This document shows positions 1 to 7,384 of a DNA stretch of 9,047 nucleotides, one piece after another. The position numbers and the translations under genes are program-made. The notes below the pieces were generated by a model. The model was not told the origin of the DNA, did no database searches, and was given only the letters and a program-made list of their open reading frames with translations. Every line of letters starts with the position of its first letter. The stretch's first letter is position 1. This DNA comes from Bacteroidales bacterium UBA3816 (GTDB taxonomy: Bacteria; Bacteroidota; Bacteroidia; Bacteroidales; P3), in contig DFDY01000167.1 of NCBI GenBank assembly GCA_002368955.1, positions 1 through 9,047 on the forward strand, given 5' to 3'.

Positions 1-1066
1 CCTGCACCACATAGTCCTTGCCCTCAACGGCTATTTTACCAGCCTCGCGGCATTTGGCTTCACTTCCGTAGGTCACATAATCTTCATACTTGATTACTTC
101 GGCTCGGATAAAGCCACGCTCGAAGTCGCTGTGGATAATTCCAGCTGTCTGAGGGGCTTTCATGCCTTTCTTGAAAGTCCATGCACGGCACTCTTTGGGT
201 CCTGCGGTGAGAAAGGTCTGGAGGTTAAGCAGCTTATATGCCGCCTTAATAAGGCGGTTCACGCCCGACTCCTTCAGCCCCAAGTCCTCCAAGAACATCT
301 GTTTCTCTTCGTATGTCTCCAGCTCTGCAATATCAGCCTCAATGCCGGCACCAATCACCAGCACCTCGGCCTCCTCGTCTTTCACGGCCTCTTTTACGGC
401 ATCGACATATTTGTTGCCGTTCACCACTGAGGCCTCATCCACATTGCACACATATAGAATTGGCTTCGCCGTCAGTAACATGAGGTCTTTGGCCGCTTCC
501 ATCTGCCCCTCTTCCAACTTCACGGTGCGCGCACTGCGGCCTGCCAGCAAAGCCTCGCGATAGAGGTCCATCACCTCCACCAGTTTTTTGGCTTTGGCAT
601 CACCTCCTGCCTTGGCTTTCTTTACCTCTTTTTCATAGCGGTTCTCTATGGTCTCTAAATCTTTAAACTGTAGTTCCAGGTCTATGGTCTGTTTGTCGCG
701 AATGGGGTCCACGCTCCCATCCACATGGGTGACGTTATCATCGTCGAAACAGCGCAACACATGTATGATGGCATCCGTGGTGCGTATGTCTCCCAAGAAT
801 TTGTTTCCCAGGCCCTCTCCTTTCGAGGCCCCTTTTACCAGACCGGCAATATCCACGATTTCCACTGTGGCCGGAACCACACTGGCCGGATGTTCCATCT
901 CCACCAACTTGTTCAGGCGTTCGTCGGGGACGGTGATGACGCCCACATTGGGTTCTATGGTGCAGAAAGGAAAATTAGCAGCCTGGGCTTTTGCGTTGCT
1001 CAAGCAATTGAAAAGAGTTGACTTGCCCACATTAGGAAGTCCCACGATACCGCATTGTAGTGACAT
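1..1066 (-). CDS. ychF: Ribosome-binding ATPase/GTPase YchF, 3' end cut by window edge
   Basis: Read from the ATG at 1066, the frame stays open for 355 codons to the window edge. YchF is an Obg-related TRAFAC P-loop protein of the cytoplasm that binds ribosomes and prefers ATP to GTP; its role in translation and stress is known from other bacteria. Visible motifs are the P-loop GLPNVGKST (residues 9-17), the switch II segment DIAGLVKG (72-79) followed by SKGEGLGNKFL, and NVDE (208-211) where classical GTPases have NKxD, the signature of YchF nucleotide preference. A charged helical segment spans about 130-200, and a TGS domain starts near 280 (GIIHSDFERGFIRAEV). The family is usually about 365 residues, so only roughly the last dozen are missing. 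It lies 32 bases after the GT2 stop, with no Shine-Dalgarno sequence. Co-transcription with the GT2 gene is possible but unproven. Confidence 0.96.
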   Translation of the reverse strand, partial: MSLQCGIVGLPNVGKSTLFNCLSNAKAQAANFPFCTIEPNVGVITVPDERLNKLVEMEHPASVVPATVEIVDIAGLVKGASKGEGLGNKFLGDIRTTDAIIHVLRCFDDDNVTHVDGSVDPIRDKQTIDLELQFKDLETIENRYEKEVKKAKAGGDAKAKKLVEVMDLYREALLAGRSARTVKLEEGQMEAAKDLMLLTAKPILYVCNVDEASVVNGNKYVDAVKEAVKDEEAEVLVIGAGIEADIAELETYEEKQMFLEDLGLKESGVNRLIKAAYKLLNLQTFLTAGPKECRAWTFKKGMKAPQTAGIIHSDFERGFIRAEVIKYEDYVTYGSEAKCREAGKIAVEGKDYVVQ

Positions 1067-1098
1067 AGTTGATTAAGTTTTATTAGTTATCGGAGTAA

Positions 1099-2052
1099 TT
1101 ATTTTATTGCTTCGTCTAGCACCATATCTTTCTCTATCAGATACTGGTTGCGTGTAGAGGAATTCCGGCATATCAGTTCGCCCAAGAACCCTGCCATAAA
1201 CAGAACCGTACCCATTAGGATGAACAGCATAGATACGTAGAACCACACGCTGTTGGTCAGCGAGATACTACCACAGATGCGCATGATGCATACAATGATG
1301 AAGGCCACAAAGCCCAGGAAGAACGACAGGCTGCCTATCAGGCCAAAGAAATGCATGGGCTGCTTGCCAAATTTGGACATGAACATAATGCTCATCAAAT
1401 CCAGATAGCCGTTCACAAAGCGGTCCAATCCGAACTTGGTCACGCCGAACTGCCGCTTGCGGTGCTGCACCACTTTCTCGCCAATATGGCCGAATCCAGC
1501 CCATTTGGCAATCACGGGAATGTATCGATGCATCTCACCGTACACCTCTATACTCTTCACCACATCGCGGCGGTAGGCTTTCAGTCCACAGTTGAAGTCA
1601 TGCAGGTGAATGCCGCTCATTTTCCGCGTCGTCCAGTTGAAGAACTTGGAAGGTATATTCTTGGCAATCTTGGAGTCGTAGCGTTTCTTCTTCCATCCGC
1701 TCACCAGGTCGTAGCCATCCTCCTTAATCATGCGGTACAGTTCTGGCACCTCGTCAGGACTGTCCTGCAGGTCGGCATCCATCGTGATGACCACATCGCC
1801 TTCGGCTCGGCCAAAGCCCACATTCAAAGCAGCCGACTTGCCATAGTTGCGGCGGAATTTCACCCCTTTGTATCGGGGGTTCTTCTCATGCAGCTCCTCT
1901 ATCACCTGCCAGGAGGTGTCCTTGCTGCCGTCATCCACCATAATGACCTCGTAATCGAAGTGATGCTCTTCCATCACCCTGTCTATCCATTCTGCCAGAT
2001 GAGGCAATGACTCATCTTCGTTAAAAAGCGGCACAATGATTGAAATATCCAT
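1099..2052 (-). CDS. GT2 family glycosyltransferase, polyprenyl-phosphate sugar synthase type (DPM1/GtrB-like)
   Basis: A 317-residue GT-A enzyme that probably moves a sugar from a nucleotide donor to a polyprenyl phosphate at the cytoplasmic face of the inner membrane. The N-terminal SIIVPLFNEDESL is the GT2 opening. VDDGSKDTS contains the donor-binding Asp pair (residues 40-41), RNYGKSAALNVG follows at 68-79, and DADLQDSPDE (92-101) holds the metal-binding DxD-like motif. The segment QHRKRQFGVTKFG (196-208) matches the HRxRxxGxSKY stretch of dolichyl-phosphate mannose synthase and GtrB relatives. Two hydrophobic helices (about 233-256 and 267-290) anchor the C-terminus, as in GtrB, ArnC and YkcC-type proteins. 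The start follows the DUF4199 stop by 8 bases, so the two are probably co-translated. The sugar is not identifiable; glucose, mannose or an aminosugar are all possible. Confidence 0.9.
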   Translation of the reverse strand: MDISIIVPLFNEDESLPHLAEWIDRVMEEHHFDYEVIMVDDGSKDTSWQVIEELHEKNPRYKGVKFRRNYGKSAALNVGFGRAEGDVVITMDADLQDSPDEVPELYRMIKEDGYDLVSGWKKKRYDSKIAKNIPSKFFNWTTRKMSGIHLHDFNCGLKAYRRDVVKSIEVYGEMHRYIPVIAKWAGFGHIGEKVVQHRKRQFGVTKFGLDRFVNGYLDLMSIMFMSKFGKQPMHFFGLIGSLSFFLGFVAFIIVCIMRICGSISLTNSVWFYVSMLFILMGTVLFMAGFLGELICRNSSTRNQYLIEKDMVLDEAIK

Positions 2053-2060
2053 CTTGTCTG

Positions 2061-2630
2061 TTATTTTAGTTTCTTATCTTTGTTTCTTTCCACCACAGGA
2101 CTCTTTTCATTCCTGAAAATCAGTGCGGCAAAGAAGGTTATTATCACACTCATCACTGCCGACCGGAAGCCCCCGATGAAGGCCCAGTCTCCGGCAGTAT
2201 ATTTCTTCACCAACTCTATTGCTGCTGCGGCCTCGGCACTCTTGTCGGCAGGCTCCATCATGGCAATGCGCTGTTGATTATAGAACGCAACCCTTTCAGC
2301 ATCTATTTGGCCGCAGTAGATCCATGTCCAAAGACCGAACACGACCGAACTCACCACTCCAATGCCCAGTCCCAGCAACATCAGCTCTTTCAGCATCACT
2401 TTCTGTTCGGGCAACTGTTGTCGATACCGGTAGCTAAACCCAAAGATGCCGATAGCCATCACAATCTCGGTCACGTAATTCTCCGGCTGGCTCATAGGCG
2501 TATCGGCAAACCAGTCCCTGACCAACATAACAAGCGACATCAGCACCCCCGTCACCAAACCATATATTACATAAGCTTTGCGGTAGTTACCATAAATCGC
2601 TGAATTATATCTTCTAAATATCTTTGCCAT
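2061..2630 (-). CDS. DUF4199 family integral membrane protein
   Basis: A 189-residue protein of the DUF4199 type, found mainly in Bacteroidota and of unknown function. Four hydrophobic helices are visible at roughly residues 20-40, 51-67, 82-104 and 149-172. The long segment between the third and fourth (about 107-148, including AERVAFYNQQRIAMMEPADK and an Ala/Glu-rich stretch) is soluble and probably helical. The C-terminus is strongly basic (VERNKDKKLK) and likely cytoplasmic. There is no signal peptide or catalytic motif. It lies 8 bases before the GT2 gene; from memory DUF4199 and GT2 genes are often neighbours in this phylum, which suggests a shared envelope-glycan role, but this is inference. 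The start at 2630 lies about 16 bases after a good -7 box. Confidence 0.8.
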   Translation of the reverse strand: MAKIFRRYNSAIYGNYRKAYVIYGLVTGVLMSLVMLVRDWFADTPMSQPENYVTEIVMAIGIFGFSYRYRQQLPEQKVMLKELMLLGLGIGVVSSVVFGLWTWIYCGQIDAERVAFYNQQRIAMMEPADKSAEAAAAIELVKKYTAGDWAFIGGFRSAVMSVIITFFAALIFRNEKSPVVERNKDKKLK

Positions 2631-2646
2631 ACTTTATCAGAAAACG

Positions 2647-2654
2647 CAAAGATA
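2647..2654 (-). promoter_or_regulatory. Bacteroides-type -7 promoter box before the DUF4199 gene
   Basis: The minus strand reads TATCTTTG, an exact match to the Bacteroidota primary sigma factor -7 consensus TAnnTTTG. It lies in the 40-base gap between the GT-B gene stop (2671) and the DUF4199 start (2630), after a T-rich run. A -33 TTTG element at the usual 19-21 base spacing is not clear; TGTT is the nearest. Transcription would begin near 2641-2640, leaving a leader of only about 10 bases, plausible where Shine-Dalgarno pairing is not used. If real, DUF4199, GT2 and perhaps ychF form a separate unit. Confidence 0.55.
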
Positions 2655-2670
2655 CTAAAAAAATTGCATT

Positions 2671-3771
2671 TTAGAACAGAATATTTTTTAAATCCTCCAA
2701 AGAATCCCCCTTCACCAACACCTTCTCCCTCCTTCTACGTTCATCCTCAGTGAATTCTGCAGTCATCAGCCTTTCCAGCGATTGGAGCATCTGCTCGGGA
2801 GTGTCTGCCACAACGCAGGCCTCACCCAGCCCAGTCCCTTCCACCATCTTGCCGTTGACCAAGCAAAAGCGACTTTCATACAGGGCGTTCATCAGCTTCA
2901 GTTTCACTCCTGTTGCCTGGTCGGTGACCAATATGTTCACCTGTGCCCCTACCAGCAGTCCGTGCATACGCTCCTCGCTGGGATTGGCCACCAAGGTCAC
3001 GTTGTCATACCTTTCCAGTAAGTGTCTCAAATCGGCCCCAGGGTCTCGTCCAGCCACTACAAACTGATAATCCGTGACTGAGACCAAATTCCTGACTATA
3101 TATTCCACTGCCCTGATGTTTTCGGGCACCGAAAGATTGCCCTGATAGAGCACATACTCTCCCCTTCCTAATGGCGAAACCACGCGGCTGTGACCGTGCG
3201 AGGGCGGCAGCACCATCACTTGTGGGCAGCCAATGGCAACGAAATGCTGCGCATCCTTCTCCGAGATAGGCAGCACGCAGGTTGCCTTGGTTAGCACGGG
3301 CTCGTAGTGCTCCAGTTTGCGCGATTCTGCCAAGAAGAACAACTTCTTCCACAGGTACTTCTCCGCATGTGCCAGGGCACGATAATAGTCGTGTTCCACA
3401 TTGTGTGCCCTCACCAATATCTTTCGCCTACCGTCGGCCAACCGCTCCAGCACAAAACAGTTGTGCAGTCCCTCCAACAAAATAGGATAATCGTCCTGGC
3501 GCAAACGCTCAATCAGCCGCTCCGAATTACGCGAGGCCACGATATAGGGTCTTCTCTCCAGCTGGTGCCGCAGGCCTGTCTCTCGTTGATAGTAGCAGAC
3601 CTCCTCGCAGAGTTCCGCCAGTTCTTTCGACTTTTCGCGGCCATAGGTGTAGCAGTGCAGGTGAACTCTAACGCCAGCCTCCACTAGTGCCTTTAGGCGG
3701 CAAAAAACATCTATCACTCCGCCATAATCGGCCGGCCAAGGAACATTGAAAGAAACTATATGCAGGTGCAT
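2671..3771 (-). CDS. GT-B fold glycosyltransferase (GT4-like), cytoplasmic
   Basis: A 366-residue glycosyltransferase with no membrane segment. The N-terminal half opens with the Rossmann strand MHLHIVSFNVPWPADYGG, where the glycine-rich loop (residues 13-18) is typical of acceptor-side GT-B domains, and contains RAHNVEHDYY (121-130), seen in many GT4-like enzymes. The second Rossmann domain starts near VLYQGNLSVPENIRAVEYI (207-225). The donor-binding region is ATGVKLKLMNALYESRFCLVN (286-306). There the first Glu of the usual E-x7-E motif is Asn295, so donor contacts may differ from classical GT4 enzymes. The start is 13 bases after the hydrolase stop, suggesting one transcript. Donor and acceptor cannot be told; lipopolysaccharide, capsule or protein O-glycan assembly are possible. 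Confidence 0.83.
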   Translation of the reverse strand: MHLHIVSFNVPWPADYGGVIDVFCRLKALVEAGVRVHLHCYTYGREKSKELAELCEEVCYYQRETGLRHQLERRPYIVASRNSERLIERLRQDDYPILLEGLHNCFVLERLADGRRKILVRAHNVEHDYYRALAHAEKYLWKKLFFLAESRKLEHYEPVLTKATCVLPISEKDAQHFVAIGCPQVMVLPPSHGHSRVVSPLGRGEYVLYQGNLSVPENIRAVEYIVRNLVSVTDYQFVVAGRDPGADLRHLLERYDNVTLVANPSEERMHGLLVGAQVNILVTDQATGVKLKLMNALYESRFCLVNGKMVEGTGLGEACVVADTPEQMLQSLERLMTAEFTEDERRRREKVLVKGDSLEDLKNILF

Positions 3772-3784
3772 GGCAATGGCAGTC

Positions 3785-4567
3785 CTATTCAGTCCCTCCC
3801 ACCGTCACCTGCAGACCGTCATAAGCCAGATGCACATGTTCGGGAAGTTCTTTCTCGGTAGCTGCATACAGCCCCATCTCGTGACTCACATGGGTCAGAT
3901 AGGCCACTCGGGGCCCTATCTTGGCAATCACTTCTAAGGCCTCGGGCAGGCAGTAATGGGAAAAATGCTTATACTTCCTCAGCGCGTTTATCACCAATGT
4001 GTCCACCCCTTTCAGTTTTTCCAGTTCCTTGTCAGAGATATAGTTGGCATCGGTGATATAGCCCAACGGCCCCACACGGTAGCCGAGGATGGGAAGGTCT
4101 TTATGCATTGCCTTGATGGGCATCACCTCCTCGCCTGCTGCCAGCAGGACAGCCTCGTCGCCGGTCAACTCGTGCATATTGGCTTCAGGCAGTCCGGGAA
4201 ACTCATGGGGGGCAAAGATATAGTGATAGTCCCTCTCTATGGCCACGCGGGCTTCATGGTTGCAGTAGATTTCCATTTTCTGCCGTTGTGCCCAATTGAA
4301 GGGGCGGATGTCGTCCAGCCCTCCCACATGGTCGCGGTGGGCATGGGTGATGAGGATGCTGTCCAGATGGGTAACATGGGCACGGAGCATCTGTTCCCTG
4401 AAATCGGGACCGATGTCTATAAGAATATTCTTGCCACTGTCGGTCTCTATCAGTGCCGACGTGCGCAGATGCTTGTCATGAGGGTCCTGTGAATGGCACA
4501 CCTCACATGTGCATGCTATAACGGGCACTCCTTGCGAAGTACCCGTCCCTAAGAATGTTAGCTTCAT
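3785..4567 (-). CDS. Metallo-beta-lactamase-fold hydrolase, PhnP-like
   Basis: A 260-residue cytoplasmic metallohydrolase. It opens with LTFLGTGTSQGVPV, then CTCEVC (Cys19, Cys21, Cys24), which matches the structural zinc site of PhnP (C-x-C-x2-C plus a late His, here His226 or His229 in THVSHEM). The catalytic di-metal motif THAHRDH is at 74-80, with Asp173 (ITDAN) and the late histidines as further ligands. PhnP itself is a cyclic ribose phosphodiesterase of phosphonate breakdown, but no other phn gene is in the window. A general phosphodiesterase role is safer, and the true substrate is unknown. Its ATG overlaps the stop of the response-regulator gene in TAATG, implying translational coupling. 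Confidence 0.86.
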   Translation of the reverse strand: MKLTFLGTGTSQGVPVIACTCEVCHSQDPHDKHLRTSALIETDSGKNILIDIGPDFREQMLRAHVTHLDSILITHAHRDHVGGLDDIRPFNWAQRQKMEIYCNHEARVAIERDYHYIFAPHEFPGLPEANMHELTGDEAVLLAAGEEVMPIKAMHKDLPILGYRVGPLGYITDANYISDKELEKLKGVDTLVINALRKYKHFSHYCLPEALEVIAKIGPRVAYLTHVSHEMGLYAATEKELPEHVHLAYDGLQVTVGGTE

Positions 4568-5262
4568 TATTCGTTTTTAACTGTCAGTCTGAATCCCACA
4601 CCGTGCACATTCACAATCTGCACCTGCGGGTCAAGCTTCAGATATTTACGCAACTTGGTTATATACACGTCCATGCTTCGGGCGGCAAAATAGCTGTCGT
4701 CCTTCCATATCTTTTGCAACGTGCTGGTACGGTCCACCAACTGGTTGAAGTTCATGGCAAACATGCGTAGCAGTTCGCACTCCTTCATGGTCAGCCGTTG
4801 CACATTGTCGCCGCAAGTAAGGGTCTGATGGCTGTAGTCGAACACAAAATTGCCTATATGGAAAATATTCTTGTCGGGCTTGCCGTCGTCGAAAGAGCGT
4901 CGGATAGTGGCATTCACGCGGGCTAGCAGCTCTTCCATGCTGAAAGGCTTGGTCACATAGTCGTCGGCCCCTATCTCAAATCCCTTCAGTTTGTCCGCTT
5001 CCAAATTCTTTGCTGTCAAGAAGATGATAGGTACCCGTTTGTCTACCTTACGAATCTCCTTGGCAACCGTGAAACCGTCTTTGATGGGCATCATAATGTC
5101 AAGTATACAGGCATCCACATCGTCGTTCTGATAAGTCTCGATGGCTGCCTGGCCATCCACTGCAAGAAAGACAGTATAACCTTTTTGGGTCAGATAAGCC
5201 TTCAAGATGGTTCCCAAGTTGGGGTCGTCTTCTGCAACAAGCAGATTAATACCTAAATTCAT
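4567..5262 (-). CDS. rprY: OmpR-family response regulator, RprY-like
   Basis: A 231-residue two-component regulator. The receiver domain (about 1-122) has the acidic pocket Glu11-Asp12-Asp13, the phospho-acceptor Asp55 in LDIMMP, Thr83 in FLTAK and Lys105 in TKPFS, so phosphotransfer looks intact. The C-terminal winged-helix DNA-binding domain (about 133-231) ends with SMDVYITKLRKYL and VNVHGVGFRL, the recognition-helix and wing regions of OmpR/PhoB proteins. The whole resembles RprY of Bacteroides fragilis, hence the symbol, which is offered on similarity only. No histidine kinase gene is next to it: the neighbours are a peptidyl-prolyl isomerase upstream (13 bases) and a metallohydrolase downstream (TAATG overlap). 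The partner kinase may be encoded elsewhere. Confidence 0.9.
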   Translation of the reverse strand: MNLGINLLVAEDDPNLGTILKAYLTQKGYTVFLAVDGQAAIETYQNDDVDACILDIMMPIKDGFTVAKEIRKVDKRVPIIFLTAKNLEADKLKGFEIGADDYVTKPFSMEELLARVNATIRRSFDDGKPDKNIFHIGNFVFDYSHQTLTCGDNVQRLTMKECELLRMFAMNFNQLVDRTSTLQKIWKDDSYFAARSMDVYITKLRKYLKLDPQVQIVNVHGVGFRLTVKNE

Positions 5263-5275
5263 AGTTGCAAATAAT

Positions 5276-5731
5276 TTAGTCTTCTACTATTTTAATACTT
5301 TCGATGAGGTCCCCAGCCTCTATCAAGTCAATCACATCCATGCCGTCAACCACCTTGCCGAAACAGGTGTGCCGACCGTCTAGATGCTGTGTGTTTTCGC
5401 GGTTGTGGCAGATGAAGAACTGGCTGCCGCCAGTGTCTTTGCCTGCATGTGCCATGGAGAGCACGCCTCGGTCGTGATACTGCTTGGGGGCTTCAGTCTC
5501 ACATTTGATATGCCAGCCGGGGCCACCCGTCCCCACGCGGGGGTCACGTGGGTTGCGGCTATAGGGACAGCCGCCCTGTATGACAAATCCCGGAATTACT
5601 CGGTGGAATCGAAGTCCATCATAAAAACCGTCATTAGCCAGTTTTACAAAATTTGCCACCGTACCCGGAACCTCTTTGTCATAGAGTTCCGCCGTCATGG
5701 TGCCTTTGGGTGTTTTTATTATAGCTCTCAT
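5276..5731 (-). CDS. ppiB: Cyclophilin-type peptidyl-prolyl cis-trans isomerase
   Basis: A 151-residue single-domain cyclophilin that speeds cis-trans isomerisation at proline bonds during folding. The active-site segment FHRVIPGFVIQGG (42-54) supplies the catalytic Arg44, Phe49 and Gln52. GGSQFFI (101-107) supplies Gln104 and Phe106, and HLDGRHTCFG (116-125) supplies Leu117 and His121. The position of the cyclosporin-contacting Trp of human cyclophilin A is His116 here, so weak cyclosporin binding is expected by analogy. There is no signal peptide, so the protein is probably cytoplasmic, and the length is that of minimal bacterial cyclophilins. It lies between lepB (66 bases upstream) and the response regulator (13 bases downstream). 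Confidence 0.95.
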   Translation of the reverse strand: MRAIIKTPKGTMTAELYDKEVPGTVANFVKLANDGFYDGLRFHRVIPGFVIQGGCPYSRNPRDPRVGTGGPGWHIKCETEAPKQYHDRGVLSMAHAGKDTGGSQFFICHNRENTQHLDGRHTCFGKVVDGMDVIDLIEAGDLIESIKIVED

Positions 5732-5797
5732 ATCAAGTATTCAGTATTCAATTAACTTAAAAAATTGCAAATTATTTTATCTTGAACTATATTTTTT
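5732..5797 (-). promoter_or_regulatory. AT-rich spacer between lepB and ppiB, possible weak promoter
   Basis: This is the longest gap inside the gene block and is very AT-rich. On the minus strand it contains ATTTGCAATTTTTTAAG, whose TGCAATTTTTT core also occurs just ahead of the -7 box of the DUF4199 promoter. TTTG here could serve as a -33 element, but no proper TAnnTTTG follows at the right distance; TTAATTGA and TACTGAAT are the nearest. A tandem 7-base duplication (AGTATTC twice on the plus strand, 5736-5749) lies 5 bases before the ppiB start. No terminator hairpin is visible after lepB. Confidence 0.25.
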
Positions 5798-7348
5798 TTA
5801 AAACTTCGATGCATTGGTAAAGAACCTGTTCCATCGAGGTCTGTGGTGGTCTTTGTCCCAAGAGAATAATACCAACCTGGCCTTGCCAACAATATGGTTC
5901 TCAGGAACAAAACCCCAGAAACGGCTGTCTGCCGAGTTGTGTCTGTTGTCGCCCATCATCCAGTAGTAGTCCATTTTGGGCACATAGGTGGTGGTCTCCT
6001 CTCCGTTGATGAAGATTTTGTCGCCTTTCACCTCCAGTTGGTTGCCTTCAAAGACTTCTATCAGCCTGGTGTACAGGGGCAGGTTTTCAATTGTCAGGTG
6101 GAGGGTCTCGCCTTTGGCGGGGATGTGGATGGGGCCATAGTTGTCCACACTCCAGCAGTAGCCTTCGGTGTGGGGGAAGAGGTTCAAGTTGGGTTCGTCG
6201 GCGGGGTATACAATCTTATCAACCGACCCCACAAAGTCGCGTGTGCGCAATTCCTCGGCCTTCAGGTCGGTCAGCGGCACTTCGTAGGTCTCCGCCCCGT
6301 TGTAGAGGGCATAGACGGCATTCTCAAAGTCTTCGTTGCTCACACCCTCTTCATCCAAAATCTTGTGGTAGTTCAACCCCTGCATGGTAAAATTCACGGC
6401 ATGGGTTATCTGGCTTTCTCTAGGATTGGGTATTTTCTTTCCGTTGACGTAGATCATCTGGTCGATTATCTGTATTTCTTCTCCCGGCAGTCCGATGCAG
6501 CGTTTGATGAAATTCTCGCGCTTGTCCACCGGGCGCACCCTAATTTTGTTCTTCACCATATGGTCCTTCACAAACATCTGGTCGGCGTTCAACACGTTTT
6601 CGCGTCCCATCTCTCGCACCAGGTCGTGATAGCTCCTATTGCTGTTCCAGGCCGTGCAAACCGTGTCGCCGTCAGGATAGTTGAACACCACGGCGTCGAA
6701 ACGTTTCACCTTGCCCAGCCCAGGGTAGCGGTGATAGGGTCGTTGGATCCATTTCACATATGACTCCACCTGCCCTCCGGTCAGCGGCACCACGTTGTGC
6801 ATCAGCGGCAGCGACAGCGGGGTCATGGCCATGCGGGGACCGTAGGCTATTTTCGAAACCATCAGGTAGTCACCTGTCAGCAGCGTTTTTTCCATTGAAC
6901 TGGAGGGTATTTTGTAAAATTCCAATACCATGCCTCTGATAATGACGGCCGCCACGATGGCGAAGACTATGGCATCGAGCCAGTCGCGCAACTCGCTCAC
7001 TTTGTGGGGGGGCTCCTGGGTGGGGTCGTGATACTCCCACTTGTTCAGTCCCAAGAAGGGAAGGTAGAACCAAGGCACAATGACCGAAAGTGTCTGCTCC
7101 CAAAAACTGTAGCGGTGAAATACCTTGGCAGTCTCCACCACCATCAGCAGAAAGGTGAAAATGTTGATTGCGGGAACCAGAAAATAGATATACCACTTCC
7201 AGTTTTTGCCGCAAATCTTAATCCACACAACGATGTTATAGATAGGAATAATGGCTTTCCACGGTTCAACCCCAGCCTTCTTAAACACAAACCACAGGCC
7301 AATAATGCAGCCTACAATGTAGAGAATCAGTAAAATGTCGTATATCAT
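5798..7348 (-). CDS. lepB: Signal peptidase I with N-terminal membrane domain
   Basis: A 516-residue S26 family peptidase that removes signal peptides from exported proteins at the outer face of the inner membrane. Residues 1-100 form a DUF5684-like domain with about three hydrophobic segments (1-20, 52-70, 85-100). A further helix at about 124-140 anchors the peptidase domain. Box B is IPSSSMEKTL with the nucleophile Ser151 before Met152. The general base is Lys282 in FIKRCIGLPGE, and box E is MGDNRHNSADSRFWG (465-479) with Gly-Asp-Asn 466-468. A large insertion between boxes (about 305-445) makes it far longer than E. coli LepB (324 residues); such long forms are common in Bacteroidota. The start MIYDILLIL is the only one that keeps the first helix. 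The 36-base upstream spacer carries one copy of the 15-base repeat. Confidence 0.95.
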   Translation of the reverse strand: MIYDILLILYIVGCIIGLWFVFKKAGVEPWKAIIPIYNIVVWIKICGKNWKWYIYFLVPAINIFTFLLMVVETAKVFHRYSFWEQTLSVIVPWFYLPFLGLNKWEYHDPTQEPPHKVSELRDWLDAIVFAIVAAVIIRGMVLEFYKIPSSSMEKTLLTGDYLMVSKIAYGPRMAMTPLSLPLMHNVVPLTGGQVESYVKWIQRPYHRYPGLGKVKRFDAVVFNYPDGDTVCTAWNSNRSYHDLVREMGRENVLNADQMFVKDHMVKNKIRVRPVDKRENFIKRCIGLPGEEIQIIDQMIYVNGKKIPNPRESQITHAVNFTMQGLNYHKILDEEGVSNEDFENAVYALYNGAETYEVPLTDLKAEELRTRDFVGSVDKIVYPADEPNLNLFPHTEGYCWSVDNYGPIHIPAKGETLHLTIENLPLYTRLIEVFEGNQLEVKGDKIFINGEETTTYVPKMDYYWMMGDNRHNSADSRFWGFVPENHIVGKARLVLFSWDKDHHRPRWNRFFTNASKF

Positions 7349-7368
7349 TCTTAATTTTAATTTGTTTC

Positions 7369-7383
7369 TATAACGTCTATTTT
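7369..7383. repeat. 15-base direct repeat, copy at the 3' side of the GT-B gene
   Basis: The plus strand reads TATAACGTCTATTTT. It lies one base beyond the stop codon of the 7385-8530 gene and about 20 bases upstream of the lepB start. The second copy (8539-8553) differs at a single base. Its position in the lepB leader could mean a shared regulatory site as easily as an insertion footprint. Confidence 0.5.
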
Positions 7384-7384
7384 G

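Noticed and set aside
1351..2010. 219-codon open frame on the plus strand
   Set aside because: It is antisense to the GT2 gene, whose motifs are clear. It has a His- and Val-rich composition and no domain.
2075..2082. TATCTTTG on the plus strand
   Set aside because: It matches the -7 consensus but lies inside the Lys-rich C-terminal codons of the DUF4199 gene, with no plus-strand gene downstream.
3956..4492. 178-codon open frame on the plus strand
   Set aside because: It is antisense to the metallohydrolase gene and its translation matches no family I recognise.
5894..6763. 289-codon open frame on the plus strand
   Set aside because: It lies wholly antisense to lepB, which has all catalytic motifs. 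The translation is rich in Val, His and Gly with no recognisable family, as expected for a mirror frame.
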